A DNA stretch of 64,000 nt, from contig NZ_BMQJ01000015.1 of the NCBI RefSeq assembly GCF_014648055.1, positions 186,001 through 250,000 on the forward strand, given 5' to 3'. Position numbers and translations under genes: made by a program. Within the stretch, counting starts at the first letter, position 1, and every line of letters starts with the position of its first letter. Of this stretch, positions 26,801 through 35,247 are shown piece after piece. Under the pieces are notes generated by a model, which worked only from the letters and a program-made list of their open reading frames with translations, was not told the DNA's origin and searched no databases. The DNA is from Streptosporangium pseudovulgare. GTDB taxonomy: Bacteria > Actinomycetota > Actinomycetes > Streptosporangiales > Streptosporangiaceae.

Positions 26801-29729
26801 GACGGCTGTCCTCGGTGACCATCTCCAGCGGCAGCTCGGCGCGCTCGGCGGCCAGGCGGCGCAGCAGGTCGATGGTCGACTCGCCGTTCTGCCCGGCCCC
26901 GCTCTGGCCGTTCTGCCCGTGCTGCCCGTTCTGGCCGGGTCCGGCGGTCCGCTCCGCGGCCGCCGGCGCCGTCGCCGGGTCCGCGACGCGGTGGGCCGCG
27001 CCGATCCCGATCTGCGGCGCCTGCTCGGTGGGGCTGGCGAAGAAGGAGAACTCCGCGCCCACCTCCAGGGGCCGGACGAGGCGGCCGTGGAACAGCTCCT
27101 CGTGGGCGAGGGGCACACCGGTGACGTAGGCGGCGCCGGCCACGCGCAGCAGCGAGGTCAGCGACTCGTCGTCGGTGTCCAGCGCGACCACCGGCACGTC
27201 GGTGATGTTCGCGGCCAGGCCGCTGAGCACCCGTCCCGGGCCGACCTCGACGAACAGGTCGACGTCGGGGGCGGCCTGCCGTACGGCCTGGGTGAACCGC
27301 ACGGGCTCGGTGATCTGCCGCCGCAGCAGCGCCGGGACGTCGGTGTCCGGCGCCAGGTCCTCCCCGGTGACGGTGGAGACGACGCGGCGGTCCATCGGCC
27401 CGAACTCCTCGTCGGCCAGGCGGGCGCCGAGGACCTCGGCCGCCGGGGCGACCAGCGGCGAGTGGAAGGCGTGCGACACCCGCAGCCGGGTCCAGGTCAG
27501 GCCGGCCTCGGCGGCCCGGCGCCCGACCGCCTCGACCGCGTCGACGGGCCCGGCGACGACGGTCTGGCCGGGTCCGTTGTAGCCGGCGATGACGACGGGC
27601 AGGTCACCGATCAGGCCGGTCACCGTGCCGGGGGTGGCGCGGACGCCGGCCATGGTGCCCGAGGCGCTGTGCTCGGTCATGGCCTGCCCCCGCACGGTCG
27701 CCACGCGCAGCAGGGTGTCCTCGTCCATCGCGCCGGCCCAGTGCAGGGCCGACAGCTCGCCCAGGCTGTGGCCGAGCGCGACGTCGGCCTCCACGCCCAG
27801 CAGGGCGAGGGCGCGCAGGCCGGCCATCGAGCCGGTGACGATGCGCGGCTGGGCGACGGCGGTGGCCACCATGTCGCCGCCCGTGGGCAGCGCGGCCCGC
27901 AGGTAGATCTCCTCGACCTCGGTGAAGCGGCGGCGCAGCGCGCCGCCGCTGGTGCCGCGGCCCGACCCCTGGCCGGGGAAGAGGTAGCCGACCCGGGCCG
28001 GGCCGCCGGCCCGGCCGAGGAAGGCGCGGCCGTCCGGGGCGAGCATGGTGGTCTCGCCCGCCTCCAGCGCGTTGATCAGGCGCTGGAGCTGCCGCTCGGC
28101 GTCCTCCGGCGAGGTGACGACCACCGCGGCCCGGTACGGCAGGTCGCGCAGCTCCCGCTGGAGCGTCGCGGCCAGGTCGGCGAGCTGGGCGTAGGACACC
28201 TTCGGCGCGAAGTCCGCCAGCTCGGCGAGCCGCTCGCGCAGCGCCTGCGGCGAGGCCGCGTCGGCCAGCAGCAGCTCGGCGTCCTGCAGCGAGGCGGCCA
28301 GGGCGCGGGTGCGGCCCGGCAGCGGGGAGCGCCGCCGGGGGGCGGCGTTCTCCAGCACCACGTGGGTGTTGATGCCGCCGAAGCCCATGGCGGTGACGCC
28401 GGCCCGCAGCGGGGCGCCGTCCGGCCAGGGCTCGGCCTTGCGCAGCACGCGCAGGGCCGCGCCCTCCTCGGCCAGCACCGGGTGCGGGTCGACGCAGCCG
28501 ACGGTGGGGGGCAGCACCTGCCCGTGCACCGCCATCACGGCCTTGATCAGGCCGGCCACGCCGGCCGCGGCCTTGGCGTGGCCGATCATGCCCTTGATCG
28601 AGCCGACCGCGGCGGGCGCCGCCGAGGGGTCGGCGGCGGCCCGGGCGCCGGACAGCGCCTTCAGCTCCGTCGCGTCGCCGAGGGCGGTTCCGGTGCCGTG
28701 GCCCTCGAACAGCGCGACGGTCTCGATGCCGAACCCGGCCCGTTCGTAGGCGCGGCGCAGGGCGAGCTGGTAGCCGCTGACCTCCGGCCGGGTCATGCCG
28801 CCCCGGCCGTCGGAGGAGATGCCCCAGCCGGCGACGGTGGCGTAGATCCGGTGCCCGGCGGCCAGCGCGTCGCTCTCGCGCATCAGGACGACCATGCCGC
28901 AGCCCTCTCCCGGCCAGAAGCCGTTGGAGTGGCGGTCGTAGAGGCGGAAGTCGTTCTTGGCCAGCGCCCCGGTCTTGGCGAAACCGACGATCTCGAACGG
29001 GTCGATGGACAGGTCCACCCCGCCGGCGACGGCGACGTCGATGTCGCCGTCGGCCAGCGCCTTGCCGGCGGTCACCACCGACAGCAGCGACGACGAGCAG
29101 GCGCCGTCCACGGTGTAGCCGCCGCCGTTGAGGTCGAAGTGGTTGCAGATCCGCCCGGCGATGGTGTTGGACAGGCCACCGGCGAGGGTGTCCTCGTCGA
29201 TGGGCGGGAACGGGCTCTTGTAGGCGGCCTCGTAGTCGGCGAGGAACGCCTCCAGCCGCTCGTCGTCCCAGCCCTGCTCCTTCAGCGCCGCGGCGAGGGT
29301 CCGGCGCACGTACGGCCAGCGCAGCCGCAGCACGTTGGCCCGGGTGAACTCGCCGGTGAGGGTGTTGCCCACCACCACGCCGGTGCGTTCGCGGGGCAGG
29401 CCCTCGGCGTCGGGGAAGCCGGCGTCGGCCAGCGCCCGGCCGGCCGTGTCGAGGGCGAGCCAGTGGGTCAGGTCGGTGGAGCGGTAGGTGCTGCCGGCGA
29501 CGCGGTAGGCGAGCCGGTCGAACTCGTAACCCTCGATGACCGCGGCGGTGCGGGCGTAGAAGCGGTCCGGGGCCGAGGGGTCGGGATCCCAGTAGTCGTC
29601 GAGCCGCATCCGCACGTCGGGCAGCCGGCGGAAGGCCCGCCGGCCGGCGACGGCGTTCTCCCACAGCTCCCGCGGCGAGGTGGCATCCGGGTAGCGGCAT
29701 GCCATGCCGACGATGGCGAGCCTGGTCAT
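23844..29729 (-). CDS. pksE: Iterative enediyne polyketide synthase PKSE
   Basis: 1961 residues from the ATG at 29729 (ATGA overlap with the membrane-protein gene; GAAGGT upstream). Domains: KS, residues 1-460, with Cys211 (DGACSSSLL), His344 (EGHGTG) and His384 (IGHAKAAAG); AT, about 575-870, with Ser655 in GHSLGE and AFHS at 754-757; ACP, about 950-1025, with Ser in LHLSSV at 981-986 after a Gly/Gln-rich linker (GQNGQ repeats, 932-949); KR, about 1205-1440, with the TGGGKG loop and Tyr1360; DH, about 1465-1700, with His1490 in ADHLLDGNLLFP; and a C-terminal PPTase-like domain with GCDV but without a clear second acidic motif. It builds the enediyne polyene. That domain may be weak, which could explain the separate phosphopantetheinyl transferase at the left edge. 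Confidence 0.97.
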   Translation of the reverse strand: MTRLAIVGMACRYPDATSPRELWENAVAGRRAFRRLPDVRMRLDDYWDPDPSAPDRFYARTAAVIEGYEFDRLAYRVAGSTYRSTDLTHWLALDTAGRALADAGFPDAEGLPRERTGVVVGNTLTGEFTRANVLRLRWPYVRRTLAAALKEQGWDDERLEAFLADYEAAYKSPFPPIDEDTLAGGLSNTIAGRICNHFDLNGGGYTVDGACSSSLLSVVTAGKALADGDIDVAVAGGVDLSIDPFEIVGFAKTGALAKNDFRLYDRHSNGFWPGEGCGMVVLMRESDALAAGHRIYATVAGWGISSDGRGGMTRPEVSGYQLALRRAYERAGFGIETVALFEGHGTGTALGDATELKALSGARAAADPSAAPAAVGSIKGMIGHAKAAAGVAGLIKAVMAVHGQVLPPTVGCVDPHPVLAEEGAALRVLRKAEPWPDGAPLRAGVTAMGFGGINTHVVLENAAPRRRSPLPGRTRALAASLQDAELLLADAASPQALRERLAELADFAPKVSYAQLADLAATLQRELRDLPYRAAVVVTSPEDAERQLQRLINALEAGETTMLAPDGRAFLGRAGGPARVGYLFPGQGSGRGTSGGALRRRFTEVEEIYLRAALPTGGDMVATAVAQPRIVTGSMAGLRALALLGVEADVALGHSLGELSALHWAGAMDEDTLLRVATVRGQAMTEHSASGTMAGVRATPGTVTGLIGDLPVVIAGYNGPGQTVVAGPVDAVEAVGRRAAEAGLTWTRLRVSHAFHSPLVAPAAEVLGARLADEEFGPMDRRVVSTVTGEDLAPDTDVPALLRRQITEPVRFTQAVRQAAPDVDLFVEVGPGRVLSGLAANITDVPVVALDTDDESLTSLLRVAGAAYVTGVPLAHEELFHGRLVRPLEVGAEFSFFASPTEQAPQIGIGAAHRVADPATAPAAAERTAGPGQNGQHGQNGQSGAGQNGESTIDLLRRLAAERAELPLEMVTEDSRPLDELHLSSVTVMHIIDQATQRMGVPAAQAPTNLATASLRELGEALDGLAKSPQAQPAKIVAGAAAWARPFALDLDEMPLPERPAVRESGRWRLFAGAGSPIAEPLRQALENGRVGSGVLVCLPPECRREDLEQALLGAKAAVAGPAGTRFVLVQHGRGAAGLAKTLQLETPQLRVTIVHVPAAAEAVGWVVDEVAATTGYAEAYYDAAGVRRVPTMRALPVRPARTEQPLGSGDVLLVTGGGKGITAECALAVAADSGARLAVLGRSDPAGDAELAANLRRMAEAGVTVRYARADVTDAEQVRRAVTEVQAALGPVTAVLHGAGRNEPAALTGLDMAAFARTFAPKVDGLRNVLDAVDAAGLRLLVTFGSIIGRAGLHGEAHYATANEWLAELTREVADKHPRCRAVCMEWSVWSDVGMGERLSVVEGLARQGISPITPQQGVQIMRRLVADPDVPPVVVISGRTEGIDTVRYDLPPLPLLRFVGKPLIHYHDVELVTDVEVNPGTDLYLADHLLDGNLLFPAVIGMEAMAQVAHAATGRQGAPVIEHAEFLRPIIVPPDGSTTLRIAAAVTDDDTVAVTIRSAETGFDVDHFRARLAYTDEPAPQGPPGQVADGLPAVPLDPEAEMYGDVLFQGRRFHRLRRYHRAAARHVDADVAALESGDWFARYLPGDLLLGDPGMRDALMHGNQVCVPDATLLPTAIERVHAGGAALAAAGELRYCATERSREGDTYVYDIAVRTPAGDVVERWDGLRLQAVRKKDGRGPWVAPLLGSYLERTVEDLVGARVAVAVEPFAAGTADTVGGAGAADDEAARERAAVGLGRALGRPVAPGEPGTGGEIGGEAGGATVSVAHGPGVTLCVAAPGTLGCDVTPAAGRTPAEWTALLGPHAPLAERVAAATGDGPDTAAARVAAAAASLTRAGLPRESSLTLTGEGSGAWAVFAAEGVRVATLVTTLRDAPDPVVFAICAGERTPAASEQPEGRS

Positions 29730-30697
29730 ACCTTCGCGACCTCTTTCCGGGCCGGGGCGAGGGCCTGCTCGGCCGCCGCGCTGACCTGGGCGGCGTCCCG
29801 CTCGCGGGCCTTGGCGACGATGTGCAGGGACCACAGGAAGGCGCCGCGGATCAGACAGACCGTGGCGGTGGCGAAGAAGATGCCGTAGGGGATGCTCATG
29901 CCGGTCAGCAGGCCGTACACCAGTGCGACGCCGCCGCCGAAGGCGACCTGCGACAGCGGCTTGGACGGCGTGGTGCCCGGGTCGGTGATCATGTAGTTGG
30001 TGAACAGGACGAACGCCACGCCGGTCATCATGGCCAGGCCGCCGAGGAGGGCGACGTCGTCGAGGATGACGCTGCGCACGACGGCCTGCAGGGCGAAGCC
30101 GATCACCCAGGCGCCGATCAGCCACATGCGGTTGGTCAGCTTGGCGTTCAGCATGGTGCCGAAGACGATGATCACGCAGGGGATGATCCAGTCGATCGGG
30201 TTGGTGACGTTCTCGCTGAAGTGGTACGGCGGCGCGATGCTGGCCCACGGGAACAGCAGCAGGATGACGGCGATGCCGAAGTTGGAGGGGTTCATCACGT
30301 GGCGCAGCCGGCCGCGGACGGGTGCCCGGATGACCCACTTGGTGCCGACGGCGACGACGACGCCGAACATCATCACCAGGATCTGGTCGTTGACGTAGAT
30401 CAGCATGTTCATCGCGACGCCGCTGATGTGCGCCGGGTAGAGGAACTCCACCAGGCCGCGCAGGCCGTTGCCACGGAAGCGCGGGGTGCGGCCCTCGACC
30501 TTGGCGCCGATCAGCTCCAGGACGATCTCGGTGGTGTAGGCGGTCGCCAGGGCGGCGAAGGGCCACGTCCAGGGCTGCTCGAATCCGAGGACCGTGTAGC
30601 CGAGGATGTTGAAGACCGAGATCGAGATGGCGAACCGGCGCAGGGCCGTGATGACCTTCGGGTCGTGCCGCGGGGGCGTCTTGGCTTTCTCGGTCAT
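29726..30697 (-). CDS. unbU: Enediyne membrane protein UnbU (E5 type)
   Basis: 323 residues with about eight to ten hydrophobic segments (for example FGVVVAVGTKWVI, ILLLFPWASIAPP and GGVALVYGLLTGMSIP), a basic N-terminus and a charged C-terminus. It is the UnbU/E5 protein of the conserved E3-E4-E5-E-E10 enediyne cassette, related to RnfD/NqrB-type membrane proteins. Its biochemical role is not established. It starts 4 nt past the upstream stop and overlaps the PKSE start by ATGA. Confidence 0.95.
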   Translation of the reverse strand: MTEKAKTPPRHDPKVITALRRFAISISVFNILGYTVLGFEQPWTWPFAALATAYTTEIVLELIGAKVEGRTPRFRGNGLRGLVEFLYPAHISGVAMNMLIYVNDQILVMMFGVVVAVGTKWVIRAPVRGRLRHVMNPSNFGIAVILLLFPWASIAPPYHFSENVTNPIDWIIPCVIIVFGTMLNAKLTNRMWLIGAWVIGFALQAVVRSVILDDVALLGGLAMMTGVAFVLFTNYMITDPGTTPSKPLSQVAFGGGVALVYGLLTGMSIPYGIFFATATVCLIRGAFLWSLHIVAKARERDAAQVSAAAEQALAPARKEVAKV

Positions 30698-30701
30698 GTC
30701 G

Positions 30702-32660
30702 TCACTGCTCCTTCGCTTGCGAGCCGAGCTGCACGGTGTGCCGGCCCGGGGTCAGCTGAAGATCCTGCTCGTGGACCTGTCCGGTCCGGTCGCGCCAGGT
30801 CAGGCGCACCGGCAGCGGGCCGGTGACGTCCCGGCCGAGGCCGATGTGCACCTCGTGGCCGCGCCGGCCGGAGTGGCCGCTGCCGCCGTCGACCTTGCCG
30901 ATGGCGACGCGGCCGCCGGGGAGGGTCACCTTCACCTCGGCGCCGATCACGGGCGAGGCGGCGGACGGGGCGGCGCCGGCGGCGTTCTCGTGGTTCAGCC
31001 GCAGCTCCAGGAACGCGCCGGGGGACGGGCTCTGGTTGTGGTAGAAGACCGGGGCGTCCCACTGGCGGGCGACCGCGATGTCGAGCCGGCCGTCGCCGTC
31101 GGCGTCGCCGGTGGCGATGCCGCGGGTGGGCACGGGCACGGCCATGCCGAGCTGCGGGGACAGGTCGGCGTAGCGGCCGGTCTTGGCGTCCTTGACGAAG
31201 AAGGCGAGCGTCTGGTTGCCGCCGATGTCGGCGCCCTCGTGGACGGTCGGCCAGGAGTGCGGGTTGCGCAGCACGCCGTCGTTGGCGGTGGCGAGCTCCT
31301 GCAGCTGCGGCCAGCGGTTGACGTCGCCCTTGACGAAGCCGGTGGCCTGGACGATCGCCGGGACGCCGCCGTTGTCGAAGTCGTCGATCTTGACGTCCCA
31401 GCCCCAGCCGGACCACGCGGTGTGGCTCGGGGCGCTGCGGTCGGCGAACGGCGCGACGCCGCGCTTCAGCTCGGAGGCGACCTCGGCCCGGTCCTTGGCG
31501 GTGGACATGAACTGGAAGTTGCTCTCCTCGATGCCGAAGGAGGTGGTGATGTTGCTCACGAAGATGTCGTAGAGGCCGTCGCCGTCCAGGTCGCCGAAGT
31601 CGGAGCCCATGCCCTTGAAGGAGTCGTGGCCCAGGACCTTGGACTTGGGCACGATCGGCGAGGACTCGCCCTCGGCGAGGGAGAAGGCGATGTGACCGGG
31701 GGTGGAGCGGTTGTACAGCAGCCGGTCCCGGCCGAAGTCGTTGTTCAGGAACAGCTCGGGCAACTGGTCGCCGTCCAGGTCGGCGGTGCTGGCGCCGAGC
31801 TCCCAGCCCTTGGAGACGTTCTTCGGCAGGACGTCGTCGAGCTTGGTGAAGGCGACCGTCGGCCGCTCGCCGGCGGTGGCGCCGGTCCAGCGGAAGAAGT
31901 AGTTCTCACCGCCGTTGACGGCCGCCGACATGGAGTCGTTCATCTCCACGCCGCCGTTGACCTTCGGGTCCAGGACGGGGCCGTGCGGGAAGTAGTTGCC
32001 GATGAAGACGTCCACGTGGCCGTCACCGTCGAAGTCGGCGGCGGTGGCGGTGTTGCTGTTCCACTGCGGACCGGTGTACTTGGCCGTGCCGACGCCCGGC
32101 ACCAGCTCGGTGGGCACGTAGGCGTCCGCGGCGAGCTGCGTGGCGCCGCTCTTCGCGAGGTAGACGATCGGCGTGCGGCCCCAGAAGTAGACCAGCAGGT
32201 CGGTGCGGCCGTCCTCGTTGTAGTCACCGGGCAGGCAGCCCATGGGGGCCATCGTGTCGCTCATCGGCAGCGAGCCGGGGTTCAGCGCGAACGGCCGGTA
32301 GCGGTCGGAGCGCGCGCCGGGGGTGGGGGTCACCACGACCTGGTCGATCCGGGTGTCGGTGACGCACAGGTCGTTGGACAGGCCGTCCATGTCGAGGTCG
32401 TTCATGGCGATGCCGGCCCCGACCGAGGAGATCCAGGCGTCGATGTTGCTGTAGCGCTGGTTCACCTGGCGGATCGTCTTCTGCGGGTACCCGGCGGGCA
32501 GCGCGATGCTCATCGGCTCGAACGCGTAGGCGCTCGCCAGGCCGTCCTTCTCCTCGTCCGAGGCGAAGGACGGGCGGCCCGCCGCGAAAAGGGCCGCCAT
32601 CATGACGAGGGCGACGATTCCCGGCAGTTGCCTGCGCAGCCAGCCAGCTGTCGTGGTCAC
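30702..32660 (-). CDS. unbV: Enediyne FG-GAP/UnbV protein (E4 type), CRTAC1 family
   Basis: 652 residues from a GTG at 32660, with a GTGA overlap of the previous stop. A signal peptide is visible: basic RR, hydrophobic LPGIVALVMMAALFA, then a cut near ASD at about residue 34, so the protein acts outside the membrane. The body is a series of FG-GAP/VCBS-like blades (DFDGDGHVDVF, DLDGDQLPELF, DLDGDGLYDIF, DADGDGRLDIAV) that bind Ca, and the C-terminal 100 residues are the ASPIC/UnbV domain. It is a fixed part of the enediyne cassette, and its role is not established. Confidence 0.95.
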   Translation of the reverse strand: MTTTAGWLRRQLPGIVALVMMAALFAAGRPSFASDEEKDGLASAYAFEPMSIALPAGYPQKTIRQVNQRYSNIDAWISSVGAGIAMNDLDMDGLSNDLCVTDTRIDQVVVTPTPGARSDRYRPFALNPGSLPMSDTMAPMGCLPGDYNEDGRTDLLVYFWGRTPIVYLAKSGATQLAADAYVPTELVPGVGTAKYTGPQWNSNTATAADFDGDGHVDVFIGNYFPHGPVLDPKVNGGVEMNDSMSAAVNGGENYFFRWTGATAGERPTVAFTKLDDVLPKNVSKGWELGASTADLDGDQLPELFLNNDFGRDRLLYNRSTPGHIAFSLAEGESSPIVPKSKVLGHDSFKGMGSDFGDLDGDGLYDIFVSNITTSFGIEESNFQFMSTAKDRAEVASELKRGVAPFADRSAPSHTAWSGWGWDVKIDDFDNGGVPAIVQATGFVKGDVNRWPQLQELATANDGVLRNPHSWPTVHEGADIGGNQTLAFFVKDAKTGRYADLSPQLGMAVPVPTRGIATGDADGDGRLDIAVARQWDAPVFYHNQSPSPGAFLELRLNHENAAGAAPSAASPVIGAEVKVTLPGGRVAIGKVDGGSGHSGRRGHEVHIGLGRDVTGPLPVRLTWRDRTGQVHEQDLQLTPGRHTVQLGSQAKEQ

Positions 32661-33628
32661 GGAGTAACACCTCCAGCAAATGCGAACTCATTGGCGATAC
32701 GGCGCCGCCACACCTCGTAGGCGGGCAGGTCGCCCGTAACGGGCCCGTCGGGGCGGGTCCGGCGGCTGATCAGGGCGGCGTCCTCGGGCGTGGTGCCGCA
32801 CAGCACCCGGGTCGCGACCTCGTTGTGCGGCACCAGCAGGCCGGCGCGGACGCGGGCCTCGGCCGCGAACGAGCTGCCCTGGGCGAGCTGCGGCCGGTAC
32901 GTCCCGGCCCGCTCGCGCAGCTCCAGCAGCTCGTCCTCGGGCGCGCCGCCCGCGTAGGTCGCGGCCAGGCCGACGCCGGCGTACAGGTCGGCCCGGCGCG
33001 AGCGGGGGAACCGCTCGACCAGCGAGACGACCTGCTCGACGTCGGTGCCGCCGACGAACCACAGCGCGCGGCCGATGCCCTGGTCGATGGCGCGGGCGGC
33101 GTACGCCTCGGGCCCGCCGGCCGGCCAGGGGAAGCGCGTCTCGCGGTACTGCTCGTGCACGTACCGCTGCGTGTGGAAGTAGGCCTGGTGGAAGCCGTAG
33201 CCGTCGTGGACGAGCCACAGCAGCAGCGGGTCCAGCCCGCGGCTGTCCGGCCACAGGAAGCGCGGCAGCCGCGCCATGGCCCAGCCGATGCCGACGTAGA
33301 TCATGTAGTTGTGGGCGTCACCCCGTCCGGCGAGGGAGTCGGCGGTCCGGTGCCCGCCGCCCGGCGTCAGCCGGTCGAGGATGGCGAAGGCCATGCCGGC
33401 GCCCTCGTAGGCGAAGCCGCGGAAGCGCCGGGGGATCTCCTCCAGGCGTTCCTCGGCCTCGGCCGCGGAGCGGGTCTCGGCTGCGAAGGCGTAACCGGTG
33501 AGAAAAGTCTCGCCGACCGTCTCCAGCAATTCCCGGGACGCGTCGTCCTTCACGTGGAAACCCCGGGTGGCAAGTTTCGTCTCTGATATGTCCGGCGTCA
33601 GGACGCGACGCCTCAATGACCGGAACAT
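32657..33628 (-). CDS. DUF1702 enediyne protein (E3 type)
   Basis: 323 residues from the ATG at 33628 (MFRSLRRRVLTP is the usual start of the family; a TTG at 33661 with GGAGGGG is an alternative). Conserved blocks include FRGFAYEGAGMA, YVGIGWAMARLPR, DGYGFHQAYFHTQRYV, AIDQGIGRALWFVGG and ADLYAGVGLAATYAGG. It is found in every classical enediyne cassette but its function is unknown. It ends in a GTGA overlap with the UnbV gene. The promoter for the cassette probably lies in 33629-33970. Confidence 0.92.
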   Translation of the reverse strand: MFRSLRRRVLTPDISETKLATRGFHVKDDASRELLETVGETFLTGYAFAAETRSAAEAEERLEEIPRRFRGFAYEGAGMAFAILDRLTPGGGHRTADSLAGRGDAHNYMIYVGIGWAMARLPRFLWPDSRGLDPLLLWLVHDGYGFHQAYFHTQRYVHEQYRETRFPWPAGGPEAYAARAIDQGIGRALWFVGGTDVEQVVSLVERFPRSRRADLYAGVGLAATYAGGAPEDELLELRERAGTYRPQLAQGSSFAAEARVRAGLLVPHNEVATRVLCGTTPEDAALISRRTRPDGPVTGDLPAYEVWRRRIANEFAFAGGVTP

Positions 33629-33970
33629 GCTGGTCAACCCAACCCCTCCACCCCTCGTCAATGGATGTCCTTCATAAATTCACGCATATGCCGAGCTGCG
33701 CTCTCCACTTCGGAAGTGCTGATCCGGAGCGCTTTTCCCGAGAGCACGTCCTTTCTCCGAAAACCGGAAAACGGGCCGGGAAAACCATTCATGAATCACG
33801 CTGTGAGTTCATCGGGCGTCACCGCCGGACGCCACGGCGGGCGGTGGGGCCCGGCGCCCGGCGGCCCGGTGATCCGGTGGCGCGGGCCCGGTGGCCGGGG
33901 CCCGGCGGCGCGGTGGCGCGGGCCCGGTGGCCGGGGTCCGGTGCGGTCGCCCGAGCGCTGCGGCCCGGCG
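33629..33970. other. Intergenic region with 36-nt tandem repeats and likely cassette promoter
   Basis: 342 bases between the two DUF1702 genes. The left part (about 33670-33800) is AT-richer and could carry the promoter of the cassette. The right part holds two 36-nt tandem units (33876-33911 and 33912-33947) rich in GGCGCGGGCCCGGTGG. There is no gene. Confidence 0.55.
33876..33947. repeat. Two 36-nt tandem repeats
   Basis: GGTGGCGCGGGCCCGGTGGC begins each unit at 33876 and 33912, and the units differ at only a few positions. They lie just downstream of the stop of the second DUF1702 gene. Confidence 0.75.
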
Positions 33971-34960
33971 TCAGCGCCCGACGCGGTCGGCCGCGAAGCG
34001 GGCGTGGATCCGCCGCCGCCACACCTCGTACTGCGGGACCGGGCCGGAGCCGTAGGGATCGACGGCGGTGTCGTCGGCGAGCGCGACCGCGTCGGCGACC
34101 GACAGGCCGGTCAGCGCGGCGGTGGCGGCCGCGGTGTGCTCGGGGACGAACCCGGCGTGGTCGCGGGCCTTGACCGCGAAGACCGCGCCCAGTGCCAGTT
34201 CGGCCCGGTGCTCGCCGGCCTCCTCCCCCATCGCGGCGAGTTCCCCGGTCCCGCAGCCGCCGGCGAACGTCGCCGCCAGGCCGACGCCGCTCCACAGGTC
34301 GGCCTGGCGTCCGTCGGCGAAGCGGCGCACCGCGGCGGCGACGTCCGCCGTCCGCGCGCCGTGGATGAACCACAGGGCGCGGCCGATGCCCTGGTCGACG
34401 GCCCGGGGGAAGTAGCCGGGCGACCCCTCCCAGGCGTAGGGGGCGGGCACCCGCTGCTCGTCCACCCAGCGCCGGGTGTCGAAGTAGGCCCGGTCGAATC
34501 CGTAGCCGTCCACCGCGAGCCAGCTCATCGTCGGGTGGTACGGCGTCTCGCCCAGGTCGGGGACGACCTTCTTCCACAGCGGCCGGGGCAGCCGCGCCAT
34601 GGCGAAGCCGATGCCGATGTAGGTGAGGAAGATGTGCGGGCGGCCGGGGCCGAGCAGCAGGTCGCGGGTACGGTGGCCGCGGCCCCCGCCCATCGCGTCG
34701 AGGACGGTCAGCGCCATCGTGGCTCCCTCGTAGGCGAAGCCGCGCAGCTCCACGTCGATCATGCCCAGCCGCCGCTCGACCTCCCACTGGTTCCGCGCGT
34801 CGATGCCCCACTCGAAGCCGCACACGACGGACTGCGGGATGGCCTCCAGCCGTTCGGCCGCCGGTGACGACGCGCCGGGGAAGCCGCGTACCGCGAACGT
34901 CACGTCCGCCAGGGACGGTGCCAGCAGCAACCGGCGGAACGAGCCGAAGAATGTCGACAT
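33971..34960 (-). CDS. Second DUF1702 protein (paralogue of the E3-type protein)
   Basis: 329 residues from the ATG at 34960 (GAGGAG upstream). It aligns with the neighbour at 32657 over its whole length: ELRGFAYEGATMAL, YIGIGFAMARLPRPLW, DGYGFDRAYFDTRRWV, AVDQGIGRALWFIHG and ADLWSGVGLAATFAGG. A tandem duplication in the lineage is likely. It may correspond to a second DUF1702 gene that some clusters carry beside E3. It is upstream of the cassette but 342 bases apart, so it probably has its own promoter. Confidence 0.9.
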   Translation of the reverse strand: MSTFFGSFRRLLLAPSLADVTFAVRGFPGASSPAAERLEAIPQSVVCGFEWGIDARNQWEVERRLGMIDVELRGFAYEGATMALTVLDAMGGGRGHRTRDLLLGPGRPHIFLTYIGIGFAMARLPRPLWKKVVPDLGETPYHPTMSWLAVDGYGFDRAYFDTRRWVDEQRVPAPYAWEGSPGYFPRAVDQGIGRALWFIHGARTADVAAAVRRFADGRQADLWSGVGLAATFAGGCGTGELAAMGEEAGEHRAELALGAVFAVKARDHAGFVPEHTAAATAALTGLSVADAVALADDTAVDPYGSGPVPQYEVWRRRIHARFAADRVGR

Positions 34961-35247
34961 GGCGCTCTCCTCAACCGCCCGGGAGGCCCGGGGACCACCG
35001 CCGCGGGCGTCCCCGGCGTGCGGGGAGACGCCCGCGCACACCACTCAGGATGCGACCGGCGGCCCGCTCGGGCTTTTCGCAGAATGCGGGGCCGGTGCAC
35101 GCGGTGGCGGTCCGCACGAACGGAGAAGGGCACGCGGGGCGGGGCCGCCTCCCGGGCGGGGACGGAGAGGGTGGATCCGGCGGAGCCCGGGGCCGCCTCC
35201 CAGGCGGGGGGCGGCGGTGGGGCGAGCGGCGGGGAGGCTCCCGGCGG

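Noticed and set aside
26760..29888. 1042-codon open frame antisense to the PKSE
   Set aside because: Typical antisense artefact of high third-position GC; PKSE on the other strand is unambiguous.
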